Shown here: one piece after another, positions 33,710 through 42,274 of the stretch
Layout of the letters: each line of letters starts with the position of its first letter
Position numbering within the stretch: position 1 is the stretch's first letter
IMG/VR virus record: IMGVR_UViG_3300032086_004020
Coordinates: 25,852 to 89,851 of that record
DNA: 64,000 bases
Strand: one strand, 5' to 3'
Source of the DNA: a virus
Notes under the pieces: generated by a model
The model's input: the letters and a program-made list of their open reading frames with translations, nothing else
Database searches by the model: none
Told to the model about the DNA's origin: nothing
Program-made: the position numbers and the translations under genes

Positions 33710-35353
33710 TTAGGAGGATTCGCCTAGACAGAAAGTAATTGTTTTTGTACACCCATTCAAATCATTTAACAAAGCGTCTTGTTGGTCAGGTGTTAAATCT
33801 ACGATACCTTTAGCTTTTTTAGCCTTCTCTTTAGCGGCATCATCTAGCACAATTTTTACGGTAGCATTTAGAGTAACAGGATAAGAATATGTTTTGCCTT
33901 CACTCGTATCTCCTCTAGCAGCGCAGCATGCCTTATCTGCTGGATAAGTGGTGTTTACATGGCTACCTGGACCTGTATCGAAGCTAGTCATACCTGCTGC
34001 ATTTGTTGTAGTAAACATCTGCGGACCAAACACGCCAGACGCTAATGGATATCTTTGAGGTATTACTTGTGTACCGCAAGGTACTCTATGTGTAGTATTT
34101 ACAGTTTCTCGTATAGAACTTCTTATTACCTGTCCTAGTCCTTGCTCAATAGCGTTTTTATTTTGAGTTGCATTTTCTGCTATCTCCTCATCAAGTGCTG
34201 CTTTCTCAGCTACAATTGCAGCTCTGTCTTTTGTCAAGTCTTCTTTATATCTCATAGCATAGCGCAGGTTATCTCTTTGTACCGCAACTTGTTTTTCGTA
34301 TTCTGCTATTGCCTCTGTGAAAGCCTGATCTGCTATATTTCTAAATGCGGTACTTGCCTTTCTCACCTTGGGACGTTTCATTGTTGGCAGGTTTTGTTCG
34401 ACTTTGAAAAGATCTCTACAAAAAGCTTCTACGTTTGGAAATTGTTTTTTTATGTGGTCTGACATCTTTTTTTCGCCAAGACTAATGGTGTTGTATTCTT
34501 CTACGCTAAAACAGTGAAAAGTTTGTGTTGGTATGTCTGTTACACCACTACACTCTGGGAATGGTGGAGGATTAAAAACAGTAGGTCCTCCGCTAGAAAA
34601 AGGACCAGGTAAAGTAATGTTTAGTATATTAGCTAACGTTGAAGCACTTGTTGCCTGCTCATAAAATAACGTTGCAAACCTATCACTTGCGCTCTGACTA
34701 ACAGATGAGCCCCAGCCAGTAACAGTAATTTCTCTATTATTACCAGAACCTGCTTCAGTATACGACAAATTGCCACTGTATTTTATATTGTACTGAAGTA
34801 TAGCAACTAGAGTGGATGCTCTGAACCCATCATATATTTGATCTAGTTGGTATTGATAACTTCCTGAAGGATCGTTCCAAGTGTTATATTGTTTTCTGGC
34901 ATCTGTCACCATCTTTAGTTTACTCTCAAAACAGCTTCCAATCTGATTTATACGAGTTTGCATTGCGACTAGAAGATTATCAACATAATCTAGTTGCGTG
35001 TCTAGATCACAACAACGTTTTTTATATTTTATGTTGGTATCACAGTTTGATTCAGGTATCGTAACACAGCTTAAAAAGTTTACTCCAGCATTACTACAAT
35101 TGCTAGTATCTTCGCAGCCTTCTTGTCTAAAATTTAAATGCAACGTATCGATCTGTTTGTCGGTTTCTTTTACAAGTGCTGCTGCCGCATTCTTAGCATC
35201 TAGCAACTTTGTGCATTCAGGCGTTGAAAAATAATGGTCTGGGCAACCTGCACTTTCATATGCTTGTCTAGCACTATTTAATGCGCCTATTTGTATTGTT
35301 CGTGTTTCAACTTTTGATAAAATACTATTAACTATAGTGTTGCAATCTGGCAT
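33710..35353 (-). CDS. Large coiled-coil, Cys-rich probable virion protein
   Basis: A 547-residue protein I do not recognise. The N-terminal part has regular cysteines (GCPDHYF, ECTKLLDAKNAA, GCEDTSNCSNAG). The middle is a long coiled coil (AEYEKQVAVQRDNLRYAMRY..., KAALDEEIAENATQNKNAIEQ). A moderate AAAGGTTAATAACA Shine-Dalgarno precedes the ATG. Its size, coiled coil and neighbours point to a tail, baseplate or fibre protein. Confidence 0.55.
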   Translation of the reverse strand: MPDCNTIVNSILSKVETRTIQIGALNSARQAYESAGCPDHYFSTPECTKLLDAKNAAAALVKETDKQIDTLHLNFRQEGCEDTSNCSNAGVNFLSCVTIPESNCDTNIKYKKRCCDLDTQLDYVDNLLVAMQTRINQIGSCFESKLKMVTDARKQYNTWNDPSGSYQYQLDQIYDGFRASTLVAILQYNIKYSGNLSYTEAGSGNNREITVTGWGSSVSQSASDRFATLFYEQATSASTLANILNITLPGPFSSGGPTVFNPPPFPECSGVTDIPTQTFHCFSVEEYNTISLGEKKMSDHIKKQFPNVEAFCRDLFKVEQNLPTMKRPKVRKASTAFRNIADQAFTEAIAEYEKQVAVQRDNLRYAMRYKEDLTKDRAAIVAEKAALDEEIAENATQNKNAIEQGLGQVIRSSIRETVNTTHRVPCGTQVIPQRYPLASGVFGPQMFTTTNAAGMTSFDTGPGSHVNTTYPADKACCAARGDTSEGKTYSYPVTLNATVKIVLDDAAKEKAKKAKGIVDLTPDQQDALLNDLNGCTKTITFCLGESS

Positions 35354-35376
35354 TGTTATTAACCTTTATTTTGACA

Positions 35377-35826
35377 TTAAAAATATGTAATAAACCCAGC
35401 AAAATTTCGACTTCTGATATATTGTATTTTTGACTCTTCACCAAAAAAAGTATATCCAGGATAATTATTATCCTGTACAGGGAATGACATGGTTTTTGTT
35501 TGATTTTGTCCTTTTACCACGGCATCTCTAACTATACTGCCACCATAACTGATAGTTGTACCAGCAGATTTGTCAGCAGCTCTTGAATTTCTGCCTTCAG
35601 TAACACTAAGGTTTCCTCCAGTAAAATCAAATCCGCTAGGTGATGCAGTAAAGTTGGACACCACTACTTCTGGATTACCGCCATCACTAAAAATACCACT
35701 ACCTGTATTGATGACAGGTTCGCTTACTACAGCTTTATTTACATCAGTATTTGCAGAATGTGCTGTAGTTAACGCAGTAAACTGCTGCAACGTATAATTG
35801 TTAAATCCTAAAGAAAATGTTGCCAT
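35377..35826 (-). CDS. Probable virion protein, beta-rich
   Basis: A 149-residue protein of unknown family. It is rich in Thr, Ser, Asn and Gly with alternating strands (FSLGFNNYTLQQF, GSGIFSDGGNPEVVVSNF). AAGGGTTTTAAG precedes the ATG. Composition suits a small tail or decoration protein; nothing decisive. Confidence 0.5.
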   Translation of the reverse strand: MATFSLGFNNYTLQQFTALTTAHSANTDVNKAVVSEPVINTGSGIFSDGGNPEVVVSNFTASPSGFDFTGGNLSVTEGRNSRAADKSAGTTISYGGSIVRDAVVKGQNQTKTMSFPVQDNNYPGYTFFGEESKIQYIRSRNFAGFITYF

Positions 35827-35866
35827 CTTAAAACCCTTAAGTATAATTGTGTAAGCTTACGTCTTT

Positions 35867-36523
35867 CTATACACAATTACTACTCAAAGCTTCTAAAGTG
35901 AGAATATTGTTCGTTTTATAGCCATATATATCTGTTTTTTGAATAAGATTGAGCTGCTTCTCATTCCAAGCATTACCATTTACAATAACATTAATATAAG
36001 GCACTTTCTTTGCGATCATCATAGATGCTATCAAATTATCTACTATATTATCTAACATATAATTATTGGAAGGATAAATAGTATCAATCTGATGTGCTGC
36101 AACCATTGTGGTAATTTTGTAGAGCATATATTCTGTATATGTTCTATAATCTATAACATATCTAAGTTCAGCATTATGTCTATCACAAAGAGCTTTTTGT
36201 TCGTTAATGTCCTTCCTAAATTTATCGTACTTTTTATTACACAAGGCGTGATTAGGTGCTACAAGTTCTATCATTTTAGCCCCGGCCTTTAAAGCGTTTT
36301 CTGTCTCTACTCTTCTTGATTCTATAGAAGACAGACCAAAAGGATAGTCTATAACAGTAGAAAGAATAGTCTCAGAGTCTTTTAGAAGATTCTTAATAGC
36401 CCTAAGGTAAGACGGCAATACAGACACCACATCAACAGACAGCTTAACTGCCTTGGCAACATTTTGTTTTACTTCTATATCGTTGGACGCTACATCGTAG
36501 TATCCATACTCTAAAATATTCAT
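35867..36523 (-). CDS. DeoC-fold protein lacking catalytic lysines
   Basis: A 218-residue protein with clear similarity to deoxyribose-phosphate aldolase. STVIDYPFGLSSIESRRVET near residue 54 matches the TVTNFPHG-ETR block, and NALKAGAKMIELVAPNHAL matches the AIAYGADEVDVVF-RAL block. The Schiff-base Lys in ADFIKTSTG is replaced (DTIYPSNNY), the second Lys in VGFKPAGG is also missing, and Asp102 is a Glu. It should not be an active aldolase. It overlaps clpP in an ATGA arrangement and sits between ClpP and virion-like genes, so a structural or regulatory role is possible. Confidence 0.7.
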   Translation of the reverse strand: MNILEYGYYDVASNDIEVKQNVAKAVKLSVDVVSVLPSYLRAIKNLLKDSETILSTVIDYPFGLSSIESRRVETENALKAGAKMIELVAPNHALCNKKYDKFRKDINEQKALCDRHNAELRYVIDYRTYTEYMLYKITTMVAAHQIDTIYPSNNYMLDNIVDNLIASMMIAKKVPYINVIVNGNAWNEKQLNLIQKTDIYGYKTNNILTLEALSSNCV

Positions 36524-37194
36524 GACGCTATATCTTTAATTGATTTAATATCAGGATGTTTTCTATCTCCTAATACACCATCAGCGAACCCATAGCTAAC
36601 AGCTTCTTCTGCATTAATATACCAATCTCCTTGTTTTAGTTTTGTGTTTAAAAAGTTTTTAACTTTAGTTGTTGTTAATTTATCACCATACTTATCTTTG
36701 AAGAATTGTCCATTTGCACATTGACCAGCATATACATCTAACATAACGCTACATATATGCTTTTCATAAGCTACCCAATTTTGCACGCTAAGGTATTCAC
36801 CACCGGCATCGGTTGATCCATAATGACTCATAAAATAAGCGTTAGGCATCATTATTCTAGTGTCAGCAGCCTGTAGAATAATACTACTCATGCTTTCTGC
36901 TTGACCATAAACCAAAACGCTTACATAAGACTTACAATTAATAATAGCGTCATATATAGCCATACCATCTGACCACTCTCCTCCAACACTTTGCATGTGT
37001 ATTAAAATATGATTGTGGTTGGTATAGTCCAAAGCTCTTATGTTTTTAATAAAAGTATTGGCCATTCTATATTCTACGCCAGGATTCCCATCATCTGCTA
37101 CAAAATGATTATGCAAAAATATCTCTCTTGTTTTCATACTAGAAGAATAATTGTGTAGATCAAAAAGTAGATCATTTTGCTCGTTATTATTCAT
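36520..37194 (-). CDS. ClpP-like serine protease (S14)
   Basis: A 224-residue protease in the ClpP superfamily. Ser101 in YGQAESMSSII matches the nucleophile of GxxASM, His124 in YFMSHYGS matches the base, and NHILIHMQSVGGEWSDGMAIYD is the hallmark core strand-turn. In some phages, ClpP-like enzymes act as capsid maturation proteases, and the virion-like neighbours here support that. Overlaps the DeoC-fold gene by 4 bases and the 37187 gene by 8. No Clp ATPase is seen nearby. Confidence 0.8.
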   Translation of the reverse strand: MNNNEQNDLLFDLHNYSSSMKTREIFLHNHFVADDGNPGVEYRMANTFIKNIRALDYTNHNHILIHMQSVGGEWSDGMAIYDAIINCKSYVSVLVYGQAESMSSIILQAADTRIMMPNAYFMSHYGSTDAGGEYLSVQNWVAYEKHICSVMLDVYAGQCANGQFFKDKYGDKLTTTKVKNFLNTKLKQGDWYINAEEAVSYGFADGVLGDRKHPDIKSIKDIAS

Positions 37195-37591
37195 GTAGAT
37201 ATATTCCTACTAGTTTATTGACGGTATTCATCACATTTCTATCTATAAAGTTTTTACCTATAGCTATTCTGAAACGATATCTAGTAAATATATCTAAAAT
37301 TTCAATACCATCAGTCTGTTCTATGATATTAGAAATTTGATTAGTAATATTAAAGTTGGTGTGGCCTACCCAAAAATTAAATACTTTACTAGGTGCGCTA
37401 TATTCATTATAAGGAATTATTCCCATAGGCGAAGATATTGCATACATTAAATGTTTTTGCACTTCTGCATCTTGAGATTCTTCGTCTTCATCTAAATGAT
37501 TTTCCTCATTTGCATTTTCTGGCCATGCTGGTTCTTCGTAATTTGGTAGATATGGATCTGTCCATTTTTCCCATATGATTTTATTCTTCAT
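37187..37591 (-). CDS. Unknown protein
   Basis: Unrecognised 134-residue protein. The first half is acidic and aromatic (WPENANEENHLDEDEESQD), the second half has strands and a helix (KVFNFWVGHTNFNITNQISNII). Overlaps clpP by 8 bases and the next gene by 11, so it is in the same translation unit. Could be a protease partner or a virion protein. Confidence 0.5.
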   Translation of the reverse strand: MKNKIIWEKWTDPYLPNYEEPAWPENANEENHLDEDEESQDAEVQKHLMYAISSPMGIIPYNEYSAPSKVFNFWVGHTNFNITNQISNIIEQTDGIEILDIFTRYRFRIAIGKNFIDRNVMNTVNKLVGIYLHE

Positions 37592-37934
37592 TTTTATTAA
37601 TACTATAGCTAAAATCAGAAGGTCTGACCATAGGTATTTCTTTAGATGTTTGTAATTTGGTTATTGCTTTTAAGTTAAATAGTGTTTGTTTTATAAATTT
37701 TTCAGAACTTTTATCTTCCTGCATAGCATTAGACAATATATCTAAAACAGAATCAGTATAGCTACCATTATTTATATTATATAAAAGTGTAGCTAGTATT
37801 ACACTAATAGAGTCTTCATCACTAACCCAGTCTATAGTAACGTCAACCTCATTAAAAGGATCTACCTTAAAAGTGACGCTTACTACAGATTGGTCTTCTA
37901 GTTCTAGATTTCTTTTTTTAAAAAAATTAAACAT
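37581..37934 (-). CDS. Unknown protein
   Basis: A 117-residue protein without recognised family. It has alternating strands (SVVSVTFKVDPFNEVDVTIDWV) then helices. It lies between the sigma factor (adjacent) and the 37187 gene. No cysteines or membrane segments. Function unknown. Confidence 0.5.
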   Translation of the reverse strand: MFNFFKKRNLELEDQSVVSVTFKVDPFNEVDVTIDWVSDEDSISVILATLLYNINNGSYTDSVLDILSNAMQEDKSSEKFIKQTLFNLKAITKLQTSKEIPMVRPSDFSYSINKNEE

Positions 37935-38504
37935 TTATACTAGATTTTTAATGTTTCTTAACGCTTTGTGTATATTTTGCCTAACGGCCTCTCTAGTTAT
38001 ATTAAAGCGTTGTCCTACTTTTTCAAGTGTATAGCCCTCAAAGTAATACAACTTGATGAACTCTCTTTGGTTGTCTGTCACTAAATTAGAGTTTAATATA
38101 TTATATATATCATTATGAAGAATATCTTCCGATTCTTTTTCTATAGCGATAGCACAAGGATCTTTTTCCTTAGAGGGTATAGTGTCCTTAATATTAGAAG
38201 AATCTTCGTCTTTAGCAAAGTCTAATGAGGATTTCTTAGGTGCTTTATATTTTTTGGTAGCATAGGTCTGAATTGCCCAAATAGCACATTGGTTTCTATA
38301 CGAATACCTAGTCTTTTTTTGACCGGTTTTACCAGTTCTGTTTGCATCCCACTTCCAATCTCCTTGCATAATTGCACTAGCAACATCAGAGATAGCATCT
38401 TCACTCTTCAGCATTTCTTTAGCTAAGGAACCTCCGAACTTATTGATTGTTTTCTTAGCCAAGTTTAGATATATCTTCAAATCATCAAATTCAACATTTT
38501 CCAT
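37935..38504 (-). CDS. Phage sigma-70-family sigma factor
   Basis: About 189 residues from the ATG at 38504, which has AAAGGATTTTGAT ahead; a TTG at 38510 is in frame. Region 2-like residues are in AISDVASAIMQGDWKWDANR through RNQCAIWAIQTYATKKYK. Region 4 is a clear helix-turn-helix: FIKLYYFEGYTLEKVGQRFN, ITREAVRQNIHKALRNIKNL. Small size and lack of region 1 fit a phage late sigma (like T4 gp55). It probably switches host RNA polymerase to late promoters; those promoters are not defined here. Confidence 0.8.
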   Translation of the reverse strand: MENVEFDDLKIYLNLAKKTINKFGGSLAKEMLKSEDAISDVASAIMQGDWKWDANRTGKTGQKKTRYSYRNQCAIWAIQTYATKKYKAPKKSSLDFAKDEDSSNIKDTIPSKEKDPCAIAIEKESEDILHNDIYNILNSNLVTDNQREFIKLYYFEGYTLEKVGQRFNITREAVRQNIHKALRNIKNLV

Positions 38505-38531
38505 TATCAAAATCCTTTGGTTCTAAATTAA

Positions 38532-38951
38532 TTATTTACTTTTCTTCTGAGCCCTTTTCAAAGCTTCTGGCGATGGTCTGTCCTTATCTCCAGGTTTAGC
38601 TGGTCTATAATTTTTACCTTCACGAAGCTTTTTCTTTCTAATGTTCTCCCACAAACTTGCAGGAGTCATACCTTCTTTATCGTCATCAGAAGGACTAAAC
38701 TTTACAAAATCATGAATAGTTGTCATGTAGTCTTCTGTTATAGCAATTTTACCCTGTAACCAACTCTCTGTCAAGTTGTTTTTAATTTTTTCGTCTTCAA
38801 GTGACATAAGTATTGATTGGGCATTTCTCATGATAGAATTTAACGAACCCACACTCATTTCTAAAAAGTCTTTTTTGTATTCATTTATATTATCTTCTGC
38901 CTTACTTTTTAATTCTTTCTCAACTCCAGATAAAATGTTTTTATAACTCAT
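38532..38951 (-). CDS. Unknown phage protein with KPGDKDRPSPEALK-type tail
   Basis: A 139-residue helical protein. The C-terminal block TPASLWENIRKKKLREGKNY followed by PAKPGDKDRPSPEALKRA is a motif found at the ends of many uncultured phage proteins near structural or packaging genes. The rest is coiled coil-like. It overlaps the PAP2 gene upstream by 11 bases. Role unknown. Confidence 0.55.
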   Translation of the reverse strand: MSYKNILSGVEKELKSKAEDNINEYKKDFLEMSVGSLNSIMRNAQSILMSLEDEKIKNNLTESWLQGKIAITEDYMTTIHDFVKFSPSDDDKEGMTPASLWENIRKKKLREGKNYRPAKPGDKDRPSPEALKRAQKKSK

Positions 38952-39627
38952 GACCTACTCCTGCGTAATACTTTTTAAGTTCTGGGTAAATTGTTTTTAT
39001 AATTGTTTTAGCTACAGTGTTGTCTGAAGGATAATGTACTCCTTGCAATTCTCTAGCCTTACCACAAAGATCAACTAAGTTAGTAAATTCTTTTGTGTAT
39101 TGTGGATACTTATCAGATAAGATTTCTGATATTAAAGCAGCATACATTGTGTGTCCGCTGGGATATGATGGCGTCTTGTGTGTTTTAGTAATAATTCTAT
39201 TGATTGACATATCATAGTATTCTGCAAGCTGATAGGGTCTGGGTCTATTATAGTAAAACTTTAAATGATCTATAATAGCTATGACGGATGTATAATATAC
39301 TGTTGTAAAAAATCTTACAGGAAAGTCTAAATTATATTTGGTTATTACTTTCTTGAATGAATGTATAGGATCATCATCTATACTATAGATTAGATCTAAA
39401 TCAGCCTTACTTCTGTTATTTGTAATATTTTGTAAGTATTGAAGCTCTTTTTTAGTCTCTTCGCTAGAGTTTTTGTTTGGCTCTGACACTATCTTGAACA
39501 AGTCTATCTTACCTACTTCTGGGAAATCCATAGAGGCATAGCGAGAGTTTTTATATTCAAAATTATCAATATATCTAATTTTGTCTATATTTATATGCTC
39601 ATTTATTTTTTTAATAAGATTAATCAT
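38941..39627 (-). CDS. PAP2 phosphatase (phosphatidic acid phosphatase-type)
   Basis: A 228-residue membrane-type acid phosphatase family protein. The motif KFYYNRPRPYQL near residue 122, the PSYPSGHTMYAALI block near residue 152 and ELQGVHYPSDNTVAK near residue 194 are the three catalytic segments (K-x6-RP, PSGH, R-x5-H-x3-D type). Unlike typical PAP2 enzymes it has few hydrophobic helices, so it may be soluble, like the non-specific acid phosphatases. Could remodel lipids or sugar carrier phosphates for the glycan pathway. Confidence 0.75.
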   Translation of the reverse strand: MINLIKKINEHINIDKIRYIDNFEYKNSRYASMDFPEVGKIDLFKIVSEPNKNSSEETKKELQYLQNITNNRSKADLDLIYSIDDDPIHSFKKVITKYNLDFPVRFFTTVYYTSVIAIIDHLKFYYNRPRPYQLAEYYDMSINRIITKTHKTPSYPSGHTMYAALISEILSDKYPQYTKEFTNLVDLCGKARELQGVHYPSDNTVAKTIIKTIYPELKKYYAGVGHEL

Positions 39628-39739
39628 ATTTAAGTATTAAAAGCAGGAGTTACTTTAATTGTAAGGTTTTCAATAGCTATAGGCGTAACCATAGCAGAGA
39701 ATACATAAGGCCATTTTCAGCAACTGCTTTTGCATATCA
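39628..39739 (-). other. Short intergenic stretch with possible coding remnant
   Basis: Downstream of the 39740 gene (its TAA), the minus strand has an open frame ending KVTPAFNT after a stop, reading KWPYVFSAMVTPIAIENL. It has no ribosome site. It might be a broken C-terminal extension. No promoter or terminator was seen. Confidence 0.25.
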
Positions 39740-41458
39740 TTATGAATACCACTCAGGAATGACATATGTAGTATATCTATTAATTGCGACTGGCAATATA
39801 TGATCTGTATTGAACTCTAATACTTTTATCTCCGTACCTATTGGATTATTGTGGTTTTGAGGAGGCCTACTATGACGGCCTAAAGCACCAGAATTTAGAA
39901 TTTCGATTGTTCTAGAATATTTGAAGGAAGCTGTTTTAATTTCTGTATTAGAAAATGTTTTATCCTTGCTGGTGTAACCTATGAGTTCTGAGGTTCTATA
40001 GTGATCTTTTTGGTAAGTAGCAATTTTAATTCTTCTACTAGCATCAATCTTTGGGAGCACATAATAGAAAATAGTGCCTTCAAAATATACTTTTAGTCGT
40101 AATAATCCTTTTTGAAAGTCACCATTAGATTGTCTTAGTGACCTACGACTATAGCCAAATACATGTGTCATCACATGCTGCGTAAATGCCCGACGATAGT
40201 GCCTTCGTTGGGTAAATGACAAAGGTATATAGTTTACGTTAAGCTTGGAAATGGATGTACCCAAACCAATAACGCTATACCCATTGGAAAGGTTCCCATC
40301 TCTTAATGGAGATCCAACTACATCGCCCCCACTTCCTTCCTCACGAGTGGGGAAAAGAAGTTTTCCAGCACCAGGTACATGATATTCATTTATACTACTT
40401 CCGCCAAGGTACATGTTGTCTACAATGCTAGTATAATTAACTTCACTATGAGCATTAAATCCACTAATGCATCTGTTTGTTCTTAGATTTGCTCCATCAT
40501 CTAATATTGAGCTCTCAGCCCTCGCTGACTCAATTAAATAGTCTCCTGGTGCAATCCAACCATGATACATATTGGGCGGTCTCTTGGATGCATGTATATC
40601 TATTCTTCTAATACTACTGTAAAAACCACCAGATAATGTTAAAGGGTCTGTAATAGGATCAGGCATAGACACAACGGAACTATTTATTGCATAAACTACG
40701 CTTGGAGGCGCAGGCTGATCTGGATCTTGAGGTCTATTTGGTGATGTTGGTGGGTCAAAAGTTCCAGTAGGAGGGTCTTGTGGAGCCGGTGGTGCAGGCG
40801 GTTTGTTTGGAGGAAGTTCAGGATCTGGTTCTGGTGCTGGAGGCTTTGGCACTGGTGGAGGAGCTGGAATTTGTGGAACATCTGGTGCTTTAGGCCGTTC
40901 TGGTCTTGGTGGATCAACAGGATCTTGAGGGGGTCGGGCAGGAAAATTTGGACCAAAATCGGTTTTAGGATCATAAACATCTGTAGGAGGCCATCCACTT
41001 AAACCTACACCACATACACCACGCTTGTAATCCAACACGTCGTCTACACTAGGTCTGAACCATTTATTTATTGATGGTCTACCAGCCGCTTCCCATGCTA
41101 GTCTTCTTGCTTTATCGACAGGATCTTCTGAAACACCTGAAGGATTACCACTGGTAGGGAATTTAGTTGGGTTTGTTTCAAGCCAGTAATTTGGTACACT
41201 ACCTGATGGACTACCATAAGGGAAAGGAGGGTGGCCTGACGCTGCAACACATCCCGCATGTTCAACCGCATCAAGTCTTTCTTCTTTATTAGGGAAAAGA
41301 CGGTCTTCAGGAGTTTCTTTAGGTCTCAATCCTGGACCATATGATGCAGTATTATACTTTCTTGGATGCACGGGCAAGTACGATAACAAACTTGTAAATA
41401 CAATATTGTCGTCTACACCTTCTAATATTTTATTATATATTTCTTTGTTGCTACTCAT
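39740..41458 (-). CDS. Large Pro-rich probable virion protein
   Basis: A 572-residue protein of unknown family. N-terminus SNKEIYNKILE, DDNIVF, YNTASYGP is shared with the small protein at 25603-25875. Residues about 165-255 are very rich in Pro (PPRPERPKAPDVPQIPAPPP), a flexible linker. The C-terminal 300 residues are beta-rich with Tyr, Arg and Asn (KASSFKYSRTIEILNSG-type). This N-tag, Pro linker and globular C-terminus layout fits a fibre, collar or host-binding protein. No transmembrane segment. Confidence 0.55.
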   Translation of the reverse strand: MSSNKEIYNKILEGVDDNIVFTSLLSYLPVHPRKYNTASYGPGLRPKETPEDRLFPNKEERLDAVEHAGCVAASGHPPFPYGSPSGSVPNYWLETNPTKFPTSGNPSGVSEDPVDKARRLAWEAAGRPSINKWFRPSVDDVLDYKRGVCGVGLSGWPPTDVYDPKTDFGPNFPARPPQDPVDPPRPERPKAPDVPQIPAPPPVPKPPAPEPDPELPPNKPPAPPAPQDPPTGTFDPPTSPNRPQDPDQPAPPSVVYAINSSVVSMPDPITDPLTLSGGFYSSIRRIDIHASKRPPNMYHGWIAPGDYLIESARAESSILDDGANLRTNRCISGFNAHSEVNYTSIVDNMYLGGSSINEYHVPGAGKLLFPTREEGSGGDVVGSPLRDGNLSNGYSVIGLGTSISKLNVNYIPLSFTQRRHYRRAFTQHVMTHVFGYSRRSLRQSNGDFQKGLLRLKVYFEGTIFYYVLPKIDASRRIKIATYQKDHYRTSELIGYTSKDKTFSNTEIKTASFKYSRTIEILNSGALGRHSRPPQNHNNPIGTEIKVLEFNTDHILPVAINRYTTYVIPEWYS

Positions 41459-41464
41459 AAAATT

Positions 41465-41863
41465 CTAAAACTCTGTTACATATACGGGAGGAGTAAAATT
41501 ACCGCTTCCATGAACTACATCATATATTTCTGCAAATGTTGTCTGGTATCCTACATTGCCCAGAAGAGGTAGATACAAACCCTCTTTCATTAATCTATTG
41601 ACTACGAAGGTTGTATTGACAGAAGCTGGATGGTATGCATTTGGTCGTAATGTATTTAGAGGTGGTCTTACAGTGCCTGAAGCTTCTATTTCTGGTATCT
41701 CAACGCTATTATCTGCCCTTCTTACGTCTTCGGTCTCTACGACAACAGAACCAGCATTGACACCTTGCTCTTTGGTAAGCTGCTTCATGTGTAGGCCGTA
41801 TTTAATTCTTTCACGGTTTAAACCTAAATAAAAACCGGTGCTAGATCTAGCTTTGTTTATCAT
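41465..41863 (-). CDS. Unknown, possibly virion-associated protein
   Basis: A 132-residue protein with no recognised motif. It has conserved-looking segments (SSTGFYLGLNRERIKYGLHM, GTVRPPLNTLRPNAYHPASV). It sits between the Pro-rich protein (6-base gap) and the ARYWSCK protein (1-base gap). No cysteines. Role unknown. Confidence 0.5.
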   Translation of the reverse strand: MINKARSSTGFYLGLNRERIKYGLHMKQLTKEQGVNAGSVVVETEDVRRADNSVEIPEIEASGTVRPPLNTLRPNAYHPASVNTTFVVNRLMKEGLYLPLLGNVGYQTTFAEIYDVVHGSGNFTPPVYVTEF

Positions 41864-42235
41864 TTACCACGCTTTACAAGACCAATATCTTGCCTTCCAT
41901 TTAGGACCCGGATTAGAACAATTATGTCTAGCACGAAAACTTTTACGTCTTGCTGGATCAGACTTTTTAATTTTCATGTTAGGGTCACCAAAGTTTACTT
42001 TAACAACATTACCTTTGTCGTTTTTTACATACACACTACGTTTTTTGGGCCCATCAGGAGTTAAGAAAGGTTTATTTAGCTGTACTTTTCTACCTTGGTA
42101 TTCTGCACCAAGAGCTTTACCCTCCTCATCATATATCTCAGAGGCTTCGATTTCTGAAACATACTCATTCCATTCTTCGTCCCAATGGCATTTAGCAGAA
42201 AGTAGATTTTCTTTAATCTTTTCTATTAATGACAT
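41864..42235 (-). CDS. Phage protein with conserved FGDPNMKIKK...ARYWSCK tail
   Basis: A 123-residue protein whose last 55 residues form a familiar tailed-phage block: VKVNFGDPNMKIKK, DPARRKSFRARHNC, NPGPKWKARYWSCKAW. The same tail is widespread in large marine and aquatic phage proteins close to head or structural genes; the function is not known to me. The first half is acidic (EEWNEYVSEIEASEIYDEEG). Confidence 0.65.
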   Translation of the reverse strand: MSLIEKIKENLLSAKCHWDEEWNEYVSEIEASEIYDEEGKALGAEYQGRKVQLNKPFLTPDGPKKRSVYVKNDKGNVVKVNFGDPNMKIKKSDPARRKSFRARHNCSNPGPKWKARYWSCKAW

Positions 42236-42274
42236 TATACATATTCCTTTAGTGGTTAGGATAGATATAGTTAC

